Positions 38,869 through 46,595 of a DNA stretch of 46,595 nt are shown one piece after another; positions within the stretch are counted from its first letter, which is position 1; every line of letters begins with the position of its first letter. Source of the DNA: an uncultured Eubacteriales bacterium (lineage in GTDB: Bacteria > Bacillota > Clostridia > Oscillospirales > CAG-272); assembly GCA_934462825.1 (NCBI GenBank), contig CAKSIP010000008.1, positions 1 to 46,595 of the forward strand, read 5' to 3'. A program made the translations under genes and the position numbers. The notes beneath the pieces were generated by a model that ran no database searches, was not told where the DNA came from, and saw only the letters and a program-made list of their open reading frames with translations.

Positions 38869-40923
38869 ATGAATCATTGTGAGAATCCAAAAAAAGAAAA
38901 ATATTATATTACAACGGCCATCGCCTATGCGTCGCGCAAACCGCACTTCGGAAACACCTATGAGGTGATCGCTACCGATGCCATTGCGCGTTATAAAAGA
39001 GCCGCCGGGTTCGATGTGTTTTTCTGTACCGGAACCGATGAGCACGGTCAGAAAATTGAGTCGTACGCCGAGGAGAAGGGAATTTCGCCCAAGGCTTATG
39101 TAGACGGCGTAGCAGGCGAAATCCGTGGCGTATGGGACAAAATGAACACGTCGTACAACTATTTCATCCGCACCACCGATGCGTCGCACGTGGCAACGGT
39201 GCAAAAAATCTTCAAGCGGTTTGTCGATCAGGGCGATATTTATAAAGGCTATTATGAGGGCTGGTATTGCACGCCCTGCGAATCGTTTTTTACCGATACG
39301 CAGGTCGTTGACGGAAAGTGCCCCGATTGCGGCAGTCCTGTGACGCATGCCAAGGAAGAGGCTTATTTCTTTAATATGGGCAAATATGCCGACCGTTTGA
39401 TGCAATATATCGAGGAAAATCCCGATTTCATTCAGCCGGAATCAAGAAAAAAAGAAATGGTCAATAATTTTCTGAAAGCCGGATTGCAGGACTTGTGTGT
39501 TTCCCGTACCTCCTTTACATGGGGAATCCCCGTGACCTTTGATCCGAAGCACGTGGTTTATGTGTGGCTGGATGCGTTGGTGAATTATATTACGGCCATT
39601 GGTTATGATCCTGAGAAATCTTATGAAGAACAAAGCGAATCGTTCCGCCGTTATTGGCCGGCCAACGTGCATATTATCGGCAAGGATATTCTGCGCTTCC
39701 ATACGATTTATTGGCCGATTTTCTTGATGGCATTGGATTTGCCGCTCCCGAAAAAGGTGTTTGGCCACCCTTGGTTCAACTTCGGATCCGACAAAATGTC
39801 AAAATCGCGTGGCAATGTGATTTATGCCGACGCATTGGCCGATCACTTTGGCGTGGATGGCGTGCGCCACTATGCTTTGGCTGAAATGCCCTTTAATTCG
39901 GACGGCTCTATTACGTATGAAGCAGTGATCAGCCGTTTCAATACAGATCTCGTCAATAATCTCGGCAACCTTGTCAAGAGAACGCTCGATATGCAGAAAA
40001 AGTATTTTGATAAGGTGATTCAGCAACCGGAAGCCGGCGACTCGGTGGACGACGAGCTGCGCGCCTTCTGTGAGGAAACCTGCCGCACTTACGCAAAGGC
40101 CATGGACACGTTCCATGTGGCGGATGCCGTTGACAGCGTGTTCAATCTTTTCCGCCGCGCCAATAAATATATTGATGAAACGACACCCTGGGCGCTGGCT
40201 AAGGACGAAAGCCAACAAAAACGGTTGGGAACCGTGCTTTATAATTTGCTGGAAACGATTCGCCGCGGCGCCATCCTTCTGCTCCCGCTGATTCCCGATA
40301 CGGCCGAGGAAATTCTGCGTGAAATCGGCGCGAAGGAAGAAATGGCGGCCATTGCCGCTACAGCGGAAAACGGTCGGGGCGGCTATGTGGACTTTGCTAT
40401 GTTTTTAAACGATGCGCATGCGCTGAAAGCCGGCACCTTGGTGGGCGATTCCACCGTGCTGTTTGCCCGTGTCGATGAAGCCAAAATGCTGGAGCTGTTG
40501 CAAAAAGAACGCGAAGCGTTCGTCAAAGAAGCCGAGAAGGCCGAAGGACAGACCGGCGAGATGTCGGAAATCGTGCGCCCGGAAGGACTTGCGCAAATCG
40601 GAATCGACGATTTTATGAAAGTGGAATTGCGCACGGCGCAGATTGTCGCCTGCGAAAAAGTTCCCAAAGCGAAAAAACTGCTGAAACTGCAATTGGAGCT
40701 TGGATATGAGCAAAGACAGATCGTGTCGGGCATTGCTCAATATTACGAGCCGGAGGCGCTTGTCGGCAAAAAGGTTGTGGTTGTAGCCAATCTGAAGCCG
40801 GCAAAGCTTTGCGGAATTGAAAGCAACGGCATGCTGTTGGCCTCGTCCTCCGAAACGGGAGACGGCCGTGTGCGCGTTGCGTTCCTTTCCGAAGATACAC
40901 CGCTCGGCGAGCGGGTAAGATAA
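38869..40923 (+). CDS. metG: Methionine-tRNA ligase
   Basis: 684 residues, ATG 38869 behind GAAAGG. Charges tRNA-Met. The class I signature is PHFGN (25-29, HIGH-like), with KMSKS near 309-313. A zinc knuckle is formed by CTPC (~133) and CPDC. The anticodon-binding helical domain follows to ~520, then a linker and a C-terminal tRNA-binding OB domain (from about 580, VELRTAQIVACEKVP) that dimerises the enzyme. Architecture and length are those of the MetRS group with a C-terminal EMAPII-like domain. No T-box leader is visible in the 56-bp upstream gap. Confidence 0.96.
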   Translation: MNHCENPKKEKYYITTAIAYASRKPHFGNTYEVIATDAIARYKRAAGFDVFFCTGTDEHGQKIESYAEEKGISPKAYVDGVAGEIRGVWDKMNTSYNYFIRTTDASHVATVQKIFKRFVDQGDIYKGYYEGWYCTPCESFFTDTQVVDGKCPDCGSPVTHAKEEAYFFNMGKYADRLMQYIEENPDFIQPESRKKEMVNNFLKAGLQDLCVSRTSFTWGIPVTFDPKHVVYVWLDALVNYITAIGYDPEKSYEEQSESFRRYWPANVHIIGKDILRFHTIYWPIFLMALDLPLPKKVFGHPWFNFGSDKMSKSRGNVIYADALADHFGVDGVRHYALAEMPFNSDGSITYEAVISRFNTDLVNNLGNLVKRTLDMQKKYFDKVIQQPEAGDSVDDELRAFCEETCRTYAKAMDTFHVADAVDSVFNLFRRANKYIDETTPWALAKDESQQKRLGTVLYNLLETIRRGAILLLPLIPDTAEEILREIGAKEEMAAIAATAENGRGGYVDFAMFLNDAHALKAGTLVGDSTVLFARVDEAKMLELLQKEREAFVKEAEKAEGQTGEMSEIVRPEGLAQIGIDDFMKVELRTAQIVACEKVPKAKKLLKLQLELGYEQRQIVSGIAQYYEPEALVGKKVVVVANLKPAKLCGIESNGMLLASSSETGDGRVRVAFLSEDTPLGERVR

Positions 40924-41720
40924 TGCAGCCGCTGTTTGATACCCACGCGCATTATAATGATTCACGGTTTGCCTCGGAATACGAAGGTGGTGCGGAGAGG
41001 CTTCTCCGCACCCTTTTTGCTTCCGATGTCAAATATATTGTCAACGTGGGGACGAATTATCATACATCCGAGGAAGTGATTGCACAAGCGGCGCAATATG
41101 AGGGAATGTACGCCGCCGTGGGCATACATCCGACAGACAGTCGGGATTGCACGGATATTGATGCCGAAATGGAACGGCTGGAGCAGCTTTTGCGTGAGCA
41201 CCGCGCCAAAAAGATCGTGGCCGTGGGCGAAATCGGGTTTGATTACTATTGGAAACCGATTTTCCGGGAACAGCAGGCGGAATATTTCCGCCGCCAAATG
41301 GAGCTGGCGGAAAAATATGGACTGCCGGTAAGTATTCACGACCGCGATGCGCACGGCGATACGGTGGATATGATCCGCGCCTTTCCCGGCGTAACCGGAA
41401 TTTTGCACAGCTGTTCCGTCAGCGCCGAAACGGTGCGGGATGTGTGCAGAACGGGAAAGTGGTATGTTTCCTTTTCCGGAACGGTTACTTTTAAGAACGC
41501 GGTTCGCGTCCGGGAGGCCGCGGCCGCGGTTCCCGAAGATCGGCTTTTGGTTGAAACCGATTGCCCGTATCTCGCCCCTCACCCACACCGCGGGGAGTTG
41601 AATCATTCCGGCTTGATGCATTATACGGTGGAGACATTGGCCAATGTGAAAGGCCTTTCGCTTGAAAAAATGAGGGAAATTCTTTTTGAAAATGCGAAAC
41701 GTGTGTTCCATTTGCAGTGA
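40923..41720 (+). CDS. tatD: TatD family metal-dependent DNase
   Basis: 265 residues; the ATG shares one base with the metG stop. Amidohydrolase-type barrel with metal ligands in FDTHAHYND (near the start), VGEIGFDYYW, SIHDRDAHG, ILHSCSV and the Asp of VETDCPYLAPHPHRG. TatD proteins are 3'-5' exonucleases acting in DNA repair and fragmentation. The metG-tatD pairing is common in Firmicutes. Confidence 0.95.
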   Translation: MQPLFDTHAHYNDSRFASEYEGGAERLLRTLFASDVKYIVNVGTNYHTSEEVIAQAAQYEGMYAAVGIHPTDSRDCTDIDAEMERLEQLLREHRAKKIVAVGEIGFDYYWKPIFREQQAEYFRRQMELAEKYGLPVSIHDRDAHGDTVDMIRAFPGVTGILHSCSVSAETVRDVCRTGKWYVSFSGTVTFKNAVRVREAAAAVPEDRLLVETDCPYLAPHPHRGELNHSGLMHYTVETLANVKGLSLEKMREILFENAKRVFHLQ

Positions 41721-41790
41721 TTTTATCACTTCTGCACAAAAAAGCAAGACGAAGTTTTACATTATACTGTGAAAAAAATCGGTTTCTCCC

Positions 41791-41819
41791 TTGCAATTGG
41801 AATGGATATGTTGTATAAT
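41791..41819 (+). promoter_or_regulatory. Promoter of the EF-G paralogue gene
   Basis: TTGCAA (41791-41796), 17-bp spacer and perfect TATAAT (41814-41819). A ~105-nt leader without recognisable structure separates it from the AAGGAGAA ribosome binding site at ~41914. Confidence 0.75.
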
Positions 41820-41929
41820 AATAGTGGTTCGTTGGAAATCTATGCTTTACAATGAATTCATAAATGTACAATAGCGGAAAGCGAAAAGCCAACCTTTTGT
41901 AACACTATAGTTTTAAGGAGAACACGCCA

Positions 41930-43996
41930 ATGGTCAAATTTGATACCAAACAAATCAGAAATGTCGCTTTGCTAGGTCACAGCGGAAGCGGAAAAACATC
42001 GCTCGCTGAGGCTATGCTTTATATCAGCGGACGTTCCGATCGCCTTGGAAAAATATCGGACGGAAATACTGTGTGTGATTATGACGTAGAAGAAATCAAG
42101 AGGGGATTTTCGCTGTTCGCATCCATCGCACCTGTGGAATGGAACAATACCAAGATCAATTTAATCGACACTCCCGGTTATTTGGATTTTGTCGGAGAAG
42201 CTAAGCAGGCACTTCGCGTGGCTGACAGTGCCGTGATCGTGGTAGATAGTAAAGCGGGCGTTGAAGTCGGAACCGAGCTTGCGTGGGATTACGCTACGGA
42301 AGCCGGCATCCCCAAGACGTTTGTGCTGAATAAAAGCGACGATTCGGAAGCACATTTCTTCCGCGTTTTCAAAAGCTTGCGTGAGCGCTTCGGCACCAGC
42401 GTGTGCCCTGTGATCATTCCTGCCGTAGTAAACGGTGAGGTTACAGGCTTGATTGACCTTCTGGACAGAGTGCGCTATACTTACGATGCCAAGGGAAAAC
42501 GGAGCAACAATCCTTTGCCGGAGGATTCGCTGAGTAAGGTGGAGGAGTTCCGGGATCTGTTTATGGAATCCATTGCCACAACCAACGAGGACTTGATGGC
42601 AAAATATTTTGAAGGGGAAGAAATCAGCCGGGATGAAGCGGCTGAGGCCCTGCATCAAGGCATTATCCACGGTGACATCGTTCCCGTGCTTTGCGTTTCG
42701 GCTGTGAAGCTGTGGGGCGCACAGACCTTGATGGAAGTGATGGTATCCTCCTTCCCGCGCTTTACCGCCAAAAAGAATGAGAAGATCGTAGAAAACGGTG
42801 AAATCCGTGATCTCGCTATCGACGTAAACGGAAACCCCGCCGTGTTTGTGTTCAAAACCGTGGCCGATCCGTTTGTGGGAAAAATGTCGTTTTTCAAAGT
42901 AATGAACGGCACCCTGAAACGGGATATGATGCTGAAAAACACAACCAACGGCACCGTGGAAAAAATGGCGCATATCTATACCGTGTGCGGCAAGGCGCAG
43001 ACCGAGGTGGAGGAGCTTGCCTGCGGGGATATTGGTATGATTGCCAAGCTGTCCAATACACAGACCAATGATACATTGGCGCTGGAGGGCGATGTTTCTT
43101 ATGCCCCGATTGTGTATCCGACACCGTATATGACGCAGGCCATGGTTCCGGCCACCGCCAGCGATGAAGGCAAGATTTCGCAAGCCATCGCTAAGATGCT
43201 GGAAGAAGACCTGACACTGAAATATGAAAACAATGCGGAAACAAAGCAGATGCTGATTTCCGGCCTCGGAAACATCCACCTGGAAGTGCTGGCCGCCAAA
43301 ATGAAGAATCGCTTTGGCGTGACAGTCAAGCTGGAGGAGCCGAAGGTCGCTTATCGTGAGCGCATTACCAAGGCAGTGGACGTCGAAGGCAAGCATAAAA
43401 AGCAGAACGGCGGATCCGGCCAATACGGTCATGTAAAAATTCGCTTTGCCCCCGGTACGGAGGAGGGATTGACCTTTACCGTTTCCGTGGTTGGCGGCAC
43501 AGTACCCAAGAACTTCTATCCCGCCGTGGAAAAGGGCTTGCTGGATTGTATGAATAAAGGCGTTGCCGGTTTCCCGATGGTACAGCTGGCGGCAGATCTT
43601 TATGACGGCTCTTACCACGCTGTGGACTCGGATGAAATCTCTTTCAAGACAGCGGCTTCGTTGGCTTATAAAAAGTGCTTGGAGCTGTCCGCACCGGTTC
43701 TTTTGGAGCCTGTGGGTAATATGGATATTACCGTGCCGGAATCGCTGGTCGGAGATATTATGGGTGATTTGAATAAGCGCCGCGGCGCCGTGATGGGCAT
43801 GGATCCCGCTGCCAAGAAGGGATATACTACCGTTCATGCAACCGTGCCGAAGTCCGAAATCCAAGAATATCCGATCGCACTGCGTGCGATGACCAAAGGA
43901 CTTGGTGAAATGTCCTTTACCGTGACCGGCTACGATGTAGTACCCGGAAACATTGCTTCTAAAATTGTGGAAGCCTATAAAAAGAATCAAGGCTAA
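41930..43996 (+). CDS. Elongation factor G-like translational GTPase
   Basis: 688 residues, all five EF-G domains in order. P-loop GHSGSGKT (16-23), switch II DTPGY (80-84), G4 NKSD (134-137) and domain IV GGSGQYGHVKIRF. It differs from canonical EF-G: the P-loop is GHSGSGKT rather than GHIDAGKT, switch I is diverged, and the catalytic His of DTPGH is Tyr84. These changes mark the EF-G paralogue group often called EF-G-like/FusA2, whose members may have weak or specialised roles (recycling, stress). It stands alone, not in the rpsL-rpsG-fusA-tuf operon where the main EF-G is normally found. The true fusA is expected elsewhere. Confidence 0.88.
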   Translation: MVKFDTKQIRNVALLGHSGSGKTSLAEAMLYISGRSDRLGKISDGNTVCDYDVEEIKRGFSLFASIAPVEWNNTKINLIDTPGYLDFVGEAKQALRVADSAVIVVDSKAGVEVGTELAWDYATEAGIPKTFVLNKSDDSEAHFFRVFKSLRERFGTSVCPVIIPAVVNGEVTGLIDLLDRVRYTYDAKGKRSNNPLPEDSLSKVEEFRDLFMESIATTNEDLMAKYFEGEEISRDEAAEALHQGIIHGDIVPVLCVSAVKLWGAQTLMEVMVSSFPRFTAKKNEKIVENGEIRDLAIDVNGNPAVFVFKTVADPFVGKMSFFKVMNGTLKRDMMLKNTTNGTVEKMAHIYTVCGKAQTEVEELACGDIGMIAKLSNTQTNDTLALEGDVSYAPIVYPTPYMTQAMVPATASDEGKISQAIAKMLEEDLTLKYENNAETKQMLISGLGNIHLEVLAAKMKNRFGVTVKLEEPKVAYRERITKAVDVEGKHKKQNGGSGQYGHVKIRFAPGTEEGLTFTVSVVGGTVPKNFYPAVEKGLLDCMNKGVAGFPMVQLAADLYDGSYHAVDSDEISFKTAASLAYKKCLELSAPVLLEPVGNMDITVPESLVGDIMGDLNKRRGAVMGMDPAAKKGYTTVHATVPKSEIQEYPIALRAMTKGLGEMSFTVTGYDVVPGNIASKIVEAYKKNQG

Positions 43997-44012
43997 TATC
44001 TTCTAAGAATAC

Positions 44013-44070
44013 CGAAGGGTGCTGCCCGGAAATTTACTTCAATTTCCGGGCAGCACCCTTCGACTTTTTT
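44013..44070 (+). terminator. Terminator of the EF-G paralogue gene
   Basis: Perfect 22-bp stem (44013-44034 with 44041-44062), six-base loop, then ACTTTTTT. It is the longest perfect hairpin in the window and fully insulates the spoIIA operon from upstream transcription. Confidence 0.92.
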
Positions 44071-44142
44071 GCCTGAGAATTTGCTGTTTGGGAAACAGGC
44101 AGAAGCTTTCTTTGAAAAAACTTTCGGAAAAATGCAGGCATG

Positions 44143-44168
44143 GCAGGATCCGACTTTTTTCTTGAAAT
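44143..44168 (+). promoter_or_regulatory. Candidate sigma-H promoter of spoIIA
   Basis: GCAGGATC (44143-44150) and GAAAT (44164-44168) resemble the AGGAwww and GAAT boxes of sigma-H promoters at a 13-bp spacing, ~70 bp before spoIIAA. In B. subtilis this operon is transcribed by sigma-H with Spo0A. The match is partial, and a sigma-A alternative was not clear. Confidence 0.35.
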
Positions 44169-44238
44169 CCGGGTGGTACAATAATAGGGAAAGAAAAATG
44201 AGATTTTAAAAACAAGGATTTCTAAAGGGGGATGTGGC

Positions 44239-44622
44239 ATGATAAAAAATAACAGTGCTTATGACGCAGAGTATAGCAACGGACTTTTGGCCATCCAGAT
44301 CCGCGGAGAGATTGATCATCACAGCGCGGCGGGATTGCGAGCGGGTATGGATGCCGAGATTTTCAAGCACCGTCCAAGTAAATTGATTCTGGATTTGTCG
44401 GAGGTGGAATTTATGGATAGCTCCGGCCTCGGCTTGATTCTCGGTCGATATGCGGTTCTGAAAGACATAGGCGGGGAATTGGTGCTCCTGAATCCGGGAA
44501 AGGGCGTATTGAAAATTTTGAAATTGGCCGGTGCCGAAAGGATTCTGAAGATTGAATACCTGGATCTTGGAAAAGGGCGGAATCAAGGCGAAACCAAAGG
44601 CCGTGTAAAACGCAAAACATAA
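44239..44622 (+). CDS. spoIIAA: Anti-sigma F factor antagonist SpoIIAA
   Basis: 127 residues, ATG 44239 behind AAAGGGGGATG. STAS-domain protein; its phosphorylation site lies in FMDSSGLGLILGRY (DSSG at 60-63). Unphosphorylated SpoIIAA binds SpoIIAB and frees sigma-F in the forespore. Compared with the usual ~117 residues it has a short basic C-terminal tail (KGRNQGETKGRVKRKT). First gene of the spoIIA operon. Confidence 0.94.
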   Translation: MIKNNSAYDAEYSNGLLAIQIRGEIDHHSAAGLRAGMDAEIFKHRPSKLILDLSEVEFMDSSGLGLILGRYAVLKDIGGELVLLNPGKGVLKILKLAGAERILKIEYLDLGKGRNQGETKGRVKRKT

Positions 44623-44638
44623 AACCAAAGAAAGAAAA

Positions 44639-44654
44639 AACCGGTGTGCCGGTT
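44639..44654 (+). other. Short hairpin before the spoIIAB ribosome binding site
   Basis: AACCGG-TGTG-CCGGTT, a 6-bp stem with a four-base loop, ends 2 bases before the GGGAGG of spoIIAB. It may tune translation relative to spoIIAA; stoichiometry of the two proteins matters for sigma-F control. Confidence 0.5.
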
Positions 44655-44667
44655 ATGGGAGGAAACG

Positions 44668-45291
44668 ATGGAAATGGAAGGAAAAGAAACAAAAGAAACA
44701 AAAGAAATAAAAAAAGCCAAAAAAGAATGGGAAAGCCTTTCGGATAACGATAACAATCAAGGAAAAGGAAAAGGAAAAGGAAAAGGAAAAGGAAAAGGAA
44801 AAGGAAAAAAACGCTCCAACGACGTAAAAGATTCGGCACCGAAAATGGGTGCCTCTGCGAAAAACGAAATCGTTTTCAAGCTGCCGTCGCTTTCGGTGAA
44901 CGAAGGCGTTGCCAGAGCGGCCGTTGCCGCTTTCTGCGCGCAAATGGATCCCAGCGCCGCCGAGTTGGCCGATCTGAAATGCGTGGTGTCGGAGGCGGTC
45001 ACCAACTGTATTGTACACGGCTACCGTGATAGAGTGGGGATGATCTACATAACAATCACACTTTACGATGGGGGATGGATTCGGCTGAGCATTCGTGATA
45101 AGGGCGTTGGAATTGCCGACGTCAAAGCGGCACGCTGCCCTTTGTTTACGACGGATGCGGCCGGTGAAAGAAGCGGCATGGGATTTACCGTGATGGAAAG
45201 CTTTACCGATCGACTTCGTGTGATTTCCAAGCCCGGCAAAGGGACGCATGTCATTATGTTGAAACGGTTGGCCGGGAAAAATGCCTTGTGA
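44668..45291 (+). CDS. spoIIAB: Anti-sigma F factor SpoIIAB with repetitive N-terminal extension
   Basis: 207 residues from ATG 44668, with GGGAGG 5 bases upstream. Residues ~64-207 are a normal SpoIIAB: NEIVFKLPSLSVNEG start, N-box EAVTNCIVHGY (110-119), DKGVGI (144-149) and the ATP-lid GERSGMGFTVME (166-177). It is a GHKL kinase that binds sigma-F and phosphorylates SpoIIAA. Family members are ~140-150 residues. Here a ~63-residue charged extension precedes the domain, including (GK)8 at 32-47 encoded by eight perfect GGAAAA units. An internal start at Met60 would give normal length but lacks a ribosome binding site, so I favour the long form. Confidence 0.9.
   Translation: MEMEGKETKETKEIKKAKKEWESLSDNDNNQGKGKGKGKGKGKGKGKKRSNDVKDSAPKMGASAKNEIVFKLPSLSVNEGVARAAVAAFCAQMDPSAAELADLKCVVSEAVTNCIVHGYRDRVGMIYITITLYDGGWIRLSIRDKGVGIADVKAARCPLFTTDAAGERSGMGFTVMESFTDRLRVISKPGKGTHVIMLKRLAGKNAL
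44761..44808 (+). repeat. (GGAAAA)8 hexanucleotide repeat within spoIIAB
   Basis: Eight uninterrupted copies of GGAAAA coding for (Gly-Lys)8. A six-base unit keeps the frame on slippage, so copy number can vary without destroying the protein. Confidence 0.97.
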
Positions 45292-45318
45292 GTTGTTTTA
45301 GGGAGGATAGAGGCAAAT

Positions 45319-46065
45319 TTGAGCAGCGCCGGAAAATATAGTGAAAACCGAGGCCTTCTCGCTTTAGCGCAAAGCACGGATGAGGCTGTAGCCATGGAGG
45401 CAACAAGCACCTTGATTTCGTCCAATATGGGACTTGTACGAAGCATTGCCATGCGCTTTTGCGGTCGCGGAACGGAATATGAGGATTTGGTTCAGATCGG
45501 AACCATTGGTATGCTGAAAGCCATTCGGAGCTTCGACAGTGAACGCGGCACTGCCTTTTCCACCTATGCGGTTCCATTGATCGTGGGAGAGATACGGCGC
45601 CATTTGCGGGATGACGGCATTATTAAAATCAGTCGATGTCAAAGAAAGCTCGGCATGGATTTGCGGGCGGCCGAACAAAGAATCATGAATGAGGAGGGAA
45701 GGACGCCTCACATTGAGGAGCTGGCAACCGTTTGTGGTGTGTCGCCGGAAGAAGCCGCTGTGGCGTTGGAAGCCACCACACCGATTCTTTCTCTTTCCAC
45801 TGCTCTGAACGGGGAAGAAGGAACGGAGCTGGAAAATTATCTGCCCGATGCGGGAGAAGCAGACGAGATGGAAAAGCTACGAGATCGGATTGCTCTCGGG
45901 CAGGCGATTCATCGGTTGGATCCGCTTTGGAAAAAAATCGTGCTTTTGCGGTATTATCGAAATCTGACACAGCAGGAAACAGCCGCTCGCCTTGGCTTGT
46001 CGCAAGTTAAAATTTCGCGGGAGGAAAAGAAAATTGTGGCGCATCTGAGACAGATGTTGGCGTAA
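45319..46065 (+). CDS. sigF: Sporulation sigma factor F
   Basis: 248 residues, TTG start at 45319 with TAGAGG upstream and a stronger GGGAGGA further 5'. Sigma-70-family regions: region 2 with GTEYEDLVQIGTIGMLKAI and FSTYAVPLIVGEIRRHLRDDG, region 3 with RTPHIEELATVCGVSPEE, and region 4 with NLTQQETAARLGLSQVKISR (the HTH). The region 2 wording (STYAVP.IVGEI..FLRDDG type) is typical of the forespore sigma factors F and G; position after spoIIAA-spoIIAB identifies it as F. It switches on early forespore genes and is held inactive by SpoIIAB. Confidence 0.95.
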   Translation: MSSAGKYSENRGLLALAQSTDEAVAMEATSTLISSNMGLVRSIAMRFCGRGTEYEDLVQIGTIGMLKAIRSFDSERGTAFSTYAVPLIVGEIRRHLRDDGIIKISRCQRKLGMDLRAAEQRIMNEEGRTPHIEELATVCGVSPEEAAVALEATTPILSLSTALNGEEGTELENYLPDAGEADEMEKLRDRIALGQAIHRLDPLWKKIVLLRYYRNLTQQETAARLGLSQVKISREEKKIVAHLRQMLA

Positions 46066-46095
46066 TTCAGATTTCTATGCGAAAAACAGACAGGT

Positions 46096-46138
46096 CCGCC
46101 CATAAATTCAAACCGAATTTATGGGCGGCCCCATTTTA
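46096..46138. terminator. Bidirectional terminator between sigF and rpe
   Basis: CCGCCCATAAATTC (46096-46109) pairs perfectly with GAATTTATGGGCGG (46115-46128), followed on the plus strand by CCCCATTTTATT. The two flanking genes converge on it. Confidence 0.75.
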
Positions 46139-46153
46139 TTTGCCGTACTGTTT

Positions 46154-46595
46154 TTATTGGATAAACGGGTGCTTTTCTGCTTCCTCGCGCATGGTTTTGA
46201 TTACCTGAGCGGTCTTTTTGGCTTTGAAAATGGAGGAGCCGGCGACAATGACATTCGCCCCGGCCTCGGTGACCGTGCCGATGTTTTCCGGGCCGATGCC
46301 CCCATCCACTTCAATGTTAAGCTCGATTCCGCGGCGGAGTGCCTCCTGGCGGATGGCGCGTACCTTTTTCATCATGTCCGGCATGAATTTTTGACCGCCA
46401 AAACCGGGATGAACGGTCATAACAAGAACCATGGACACTTTGTTCAGATACGGGAAAACCGCTTCATACGGGGTTTCGGGCGAAATAGCCACGGCACTGC
46501 GGCAATTACAATCCTCTAAGTAATTCAAAACTTCCATCGGGTTTTGGCAGCTTTCCAAATGAATGGTAATGATGTCCGCTCCGGCTTTCAAAAAG
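46154..46595 (-). CDS. rpe: Ribulose-phosphate 3-epimerase (partial, N-terminus off window)
   Basis: The last ~147 codons of a TIM-barrel epimerase that interconverts ribulose 5-phosphate and xylulose 5-phosphate in the pentose phosphate pathway. Visible motifs are AGADIITIHLE (metal His), AISPETPYE, VMTVHPGFGGQKF (metal His and phosphate-binding segment), EVDGGIGPEN (catalytic Asp) and VAGSSIFKAK near the end. The frame is open through the right window edge. In many Firmicutes rpe follows rsgA in the operon seen here at 12-26 kb. Confidence 0.93.
   Translation of the reverse strand, partial: FLKAGADIITIHLESCQNPMEVLNYLEDCNCRSAVAISPETPYEAVFPYLNKVSMVLVMTVHPGFGGQKFMPDMMKKVRAIRQEALRRGIELNIEVDGGIGPENIGTVTEAGANVIVAGSSIFKAKKTAQVIKTMREEAEKHPFIQ

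Noticed and set aside
42161..43990. 609-codon open frame antisense to the EF-G paralogue
   Set aside because: Opposite a complete translational GTPase; His/Ile/Gly-rich composition typical of antisense of a biased gene, no start signal.
44761..44808. GGAAAA tract considered as a CRISPR-like or origin repeat
   Set aside because: Units are contiguous without spacers and lie in frame within spoIIAB; it is a microsatellite.

Overview
This 46.6 kb window comes from an endospore-forming member of the Bacillota, class Clostridia (perhaps Oscillospirales-like; the exact taxon cannot be fixed by eye). The evidence is a complete spoIIAA-spoIIAB-sigF operon at the right, a long yicC-remA-gmk-rpoZ-priA-def-fmt-rsmB-rlmN-stp-pknB-rsgA-thiN cluster in the usual Firmicutes order, a WalRK-like two-component system followed by HtrA, consensus sigma-A-type promoters (TTGACA-17-TATAAT) and strong Shine-Dalgarno sites.

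Layout. (1) 1-1370: a decayed accessory patch with a small excisionase-like HTH gene, a truncated DNA methylase and three copies of an 11-12 bp word; no convincing gene lies between 690 and 1370. (2) 1368-3154: a tetrahydrofolate riboswitch controlling an unusual folate ECF transporter S-component (FolT) that carries an inserted BspA-like leucine-rich-repeat domain flanked by two extra membrane helices. (3) 3167-8581: a compact operon of Re-citrate synthase, a GntR/FCD regulator, aconitase and NADP-isocitrate dehydrogenase. This is the oxidative half of the TCA cycle leading to 2-oxoglutarate and glutamate. A perfect palindrome next to the -10 box is a likely operator for the encoded regulator. 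(4) 8630-12049: a cytoplasmic GH20 hexosaminidase, an M29 aminopeptidase and a HAD-IB phosphatase, ending in a bidirectional terminator. (5) 12061-25972, minus strand: the large housekeeping operon listed above. (6) 26268-29202, minus strand: truB-trmB-ychF. (7) 29265-36598, plus strand: walR, then a 340-bp gap holding a terminator and structured repeat sequence, then walK-htrA, two tandem mgtC paralogues and a phosphohexomutase. (8) 36733-41720: nagA, an unknown membrane protein, metG and tatD. (9) 41791-44070: an EF-G paralogue. (10) 44239-46065: the spoIIA operon. (11) 46154-46595, minus strand: the 3' part of rpe, which is not in its common place between rsgA and thiN.

The most unusual items are the FolT with an apparent extracellular repeat domain, the SpoIIAB with an N-terminal (Gly-Lys)8 tract encoded by a perfect hexanucleotide repeat, a diverged inverted intergenic repeat shared by the truB/yicC and walR/walK gaps, and RsgA with a non-canonical G4 motif. 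Functional calls rest on recognisable motifs and gene order. No database search was run.
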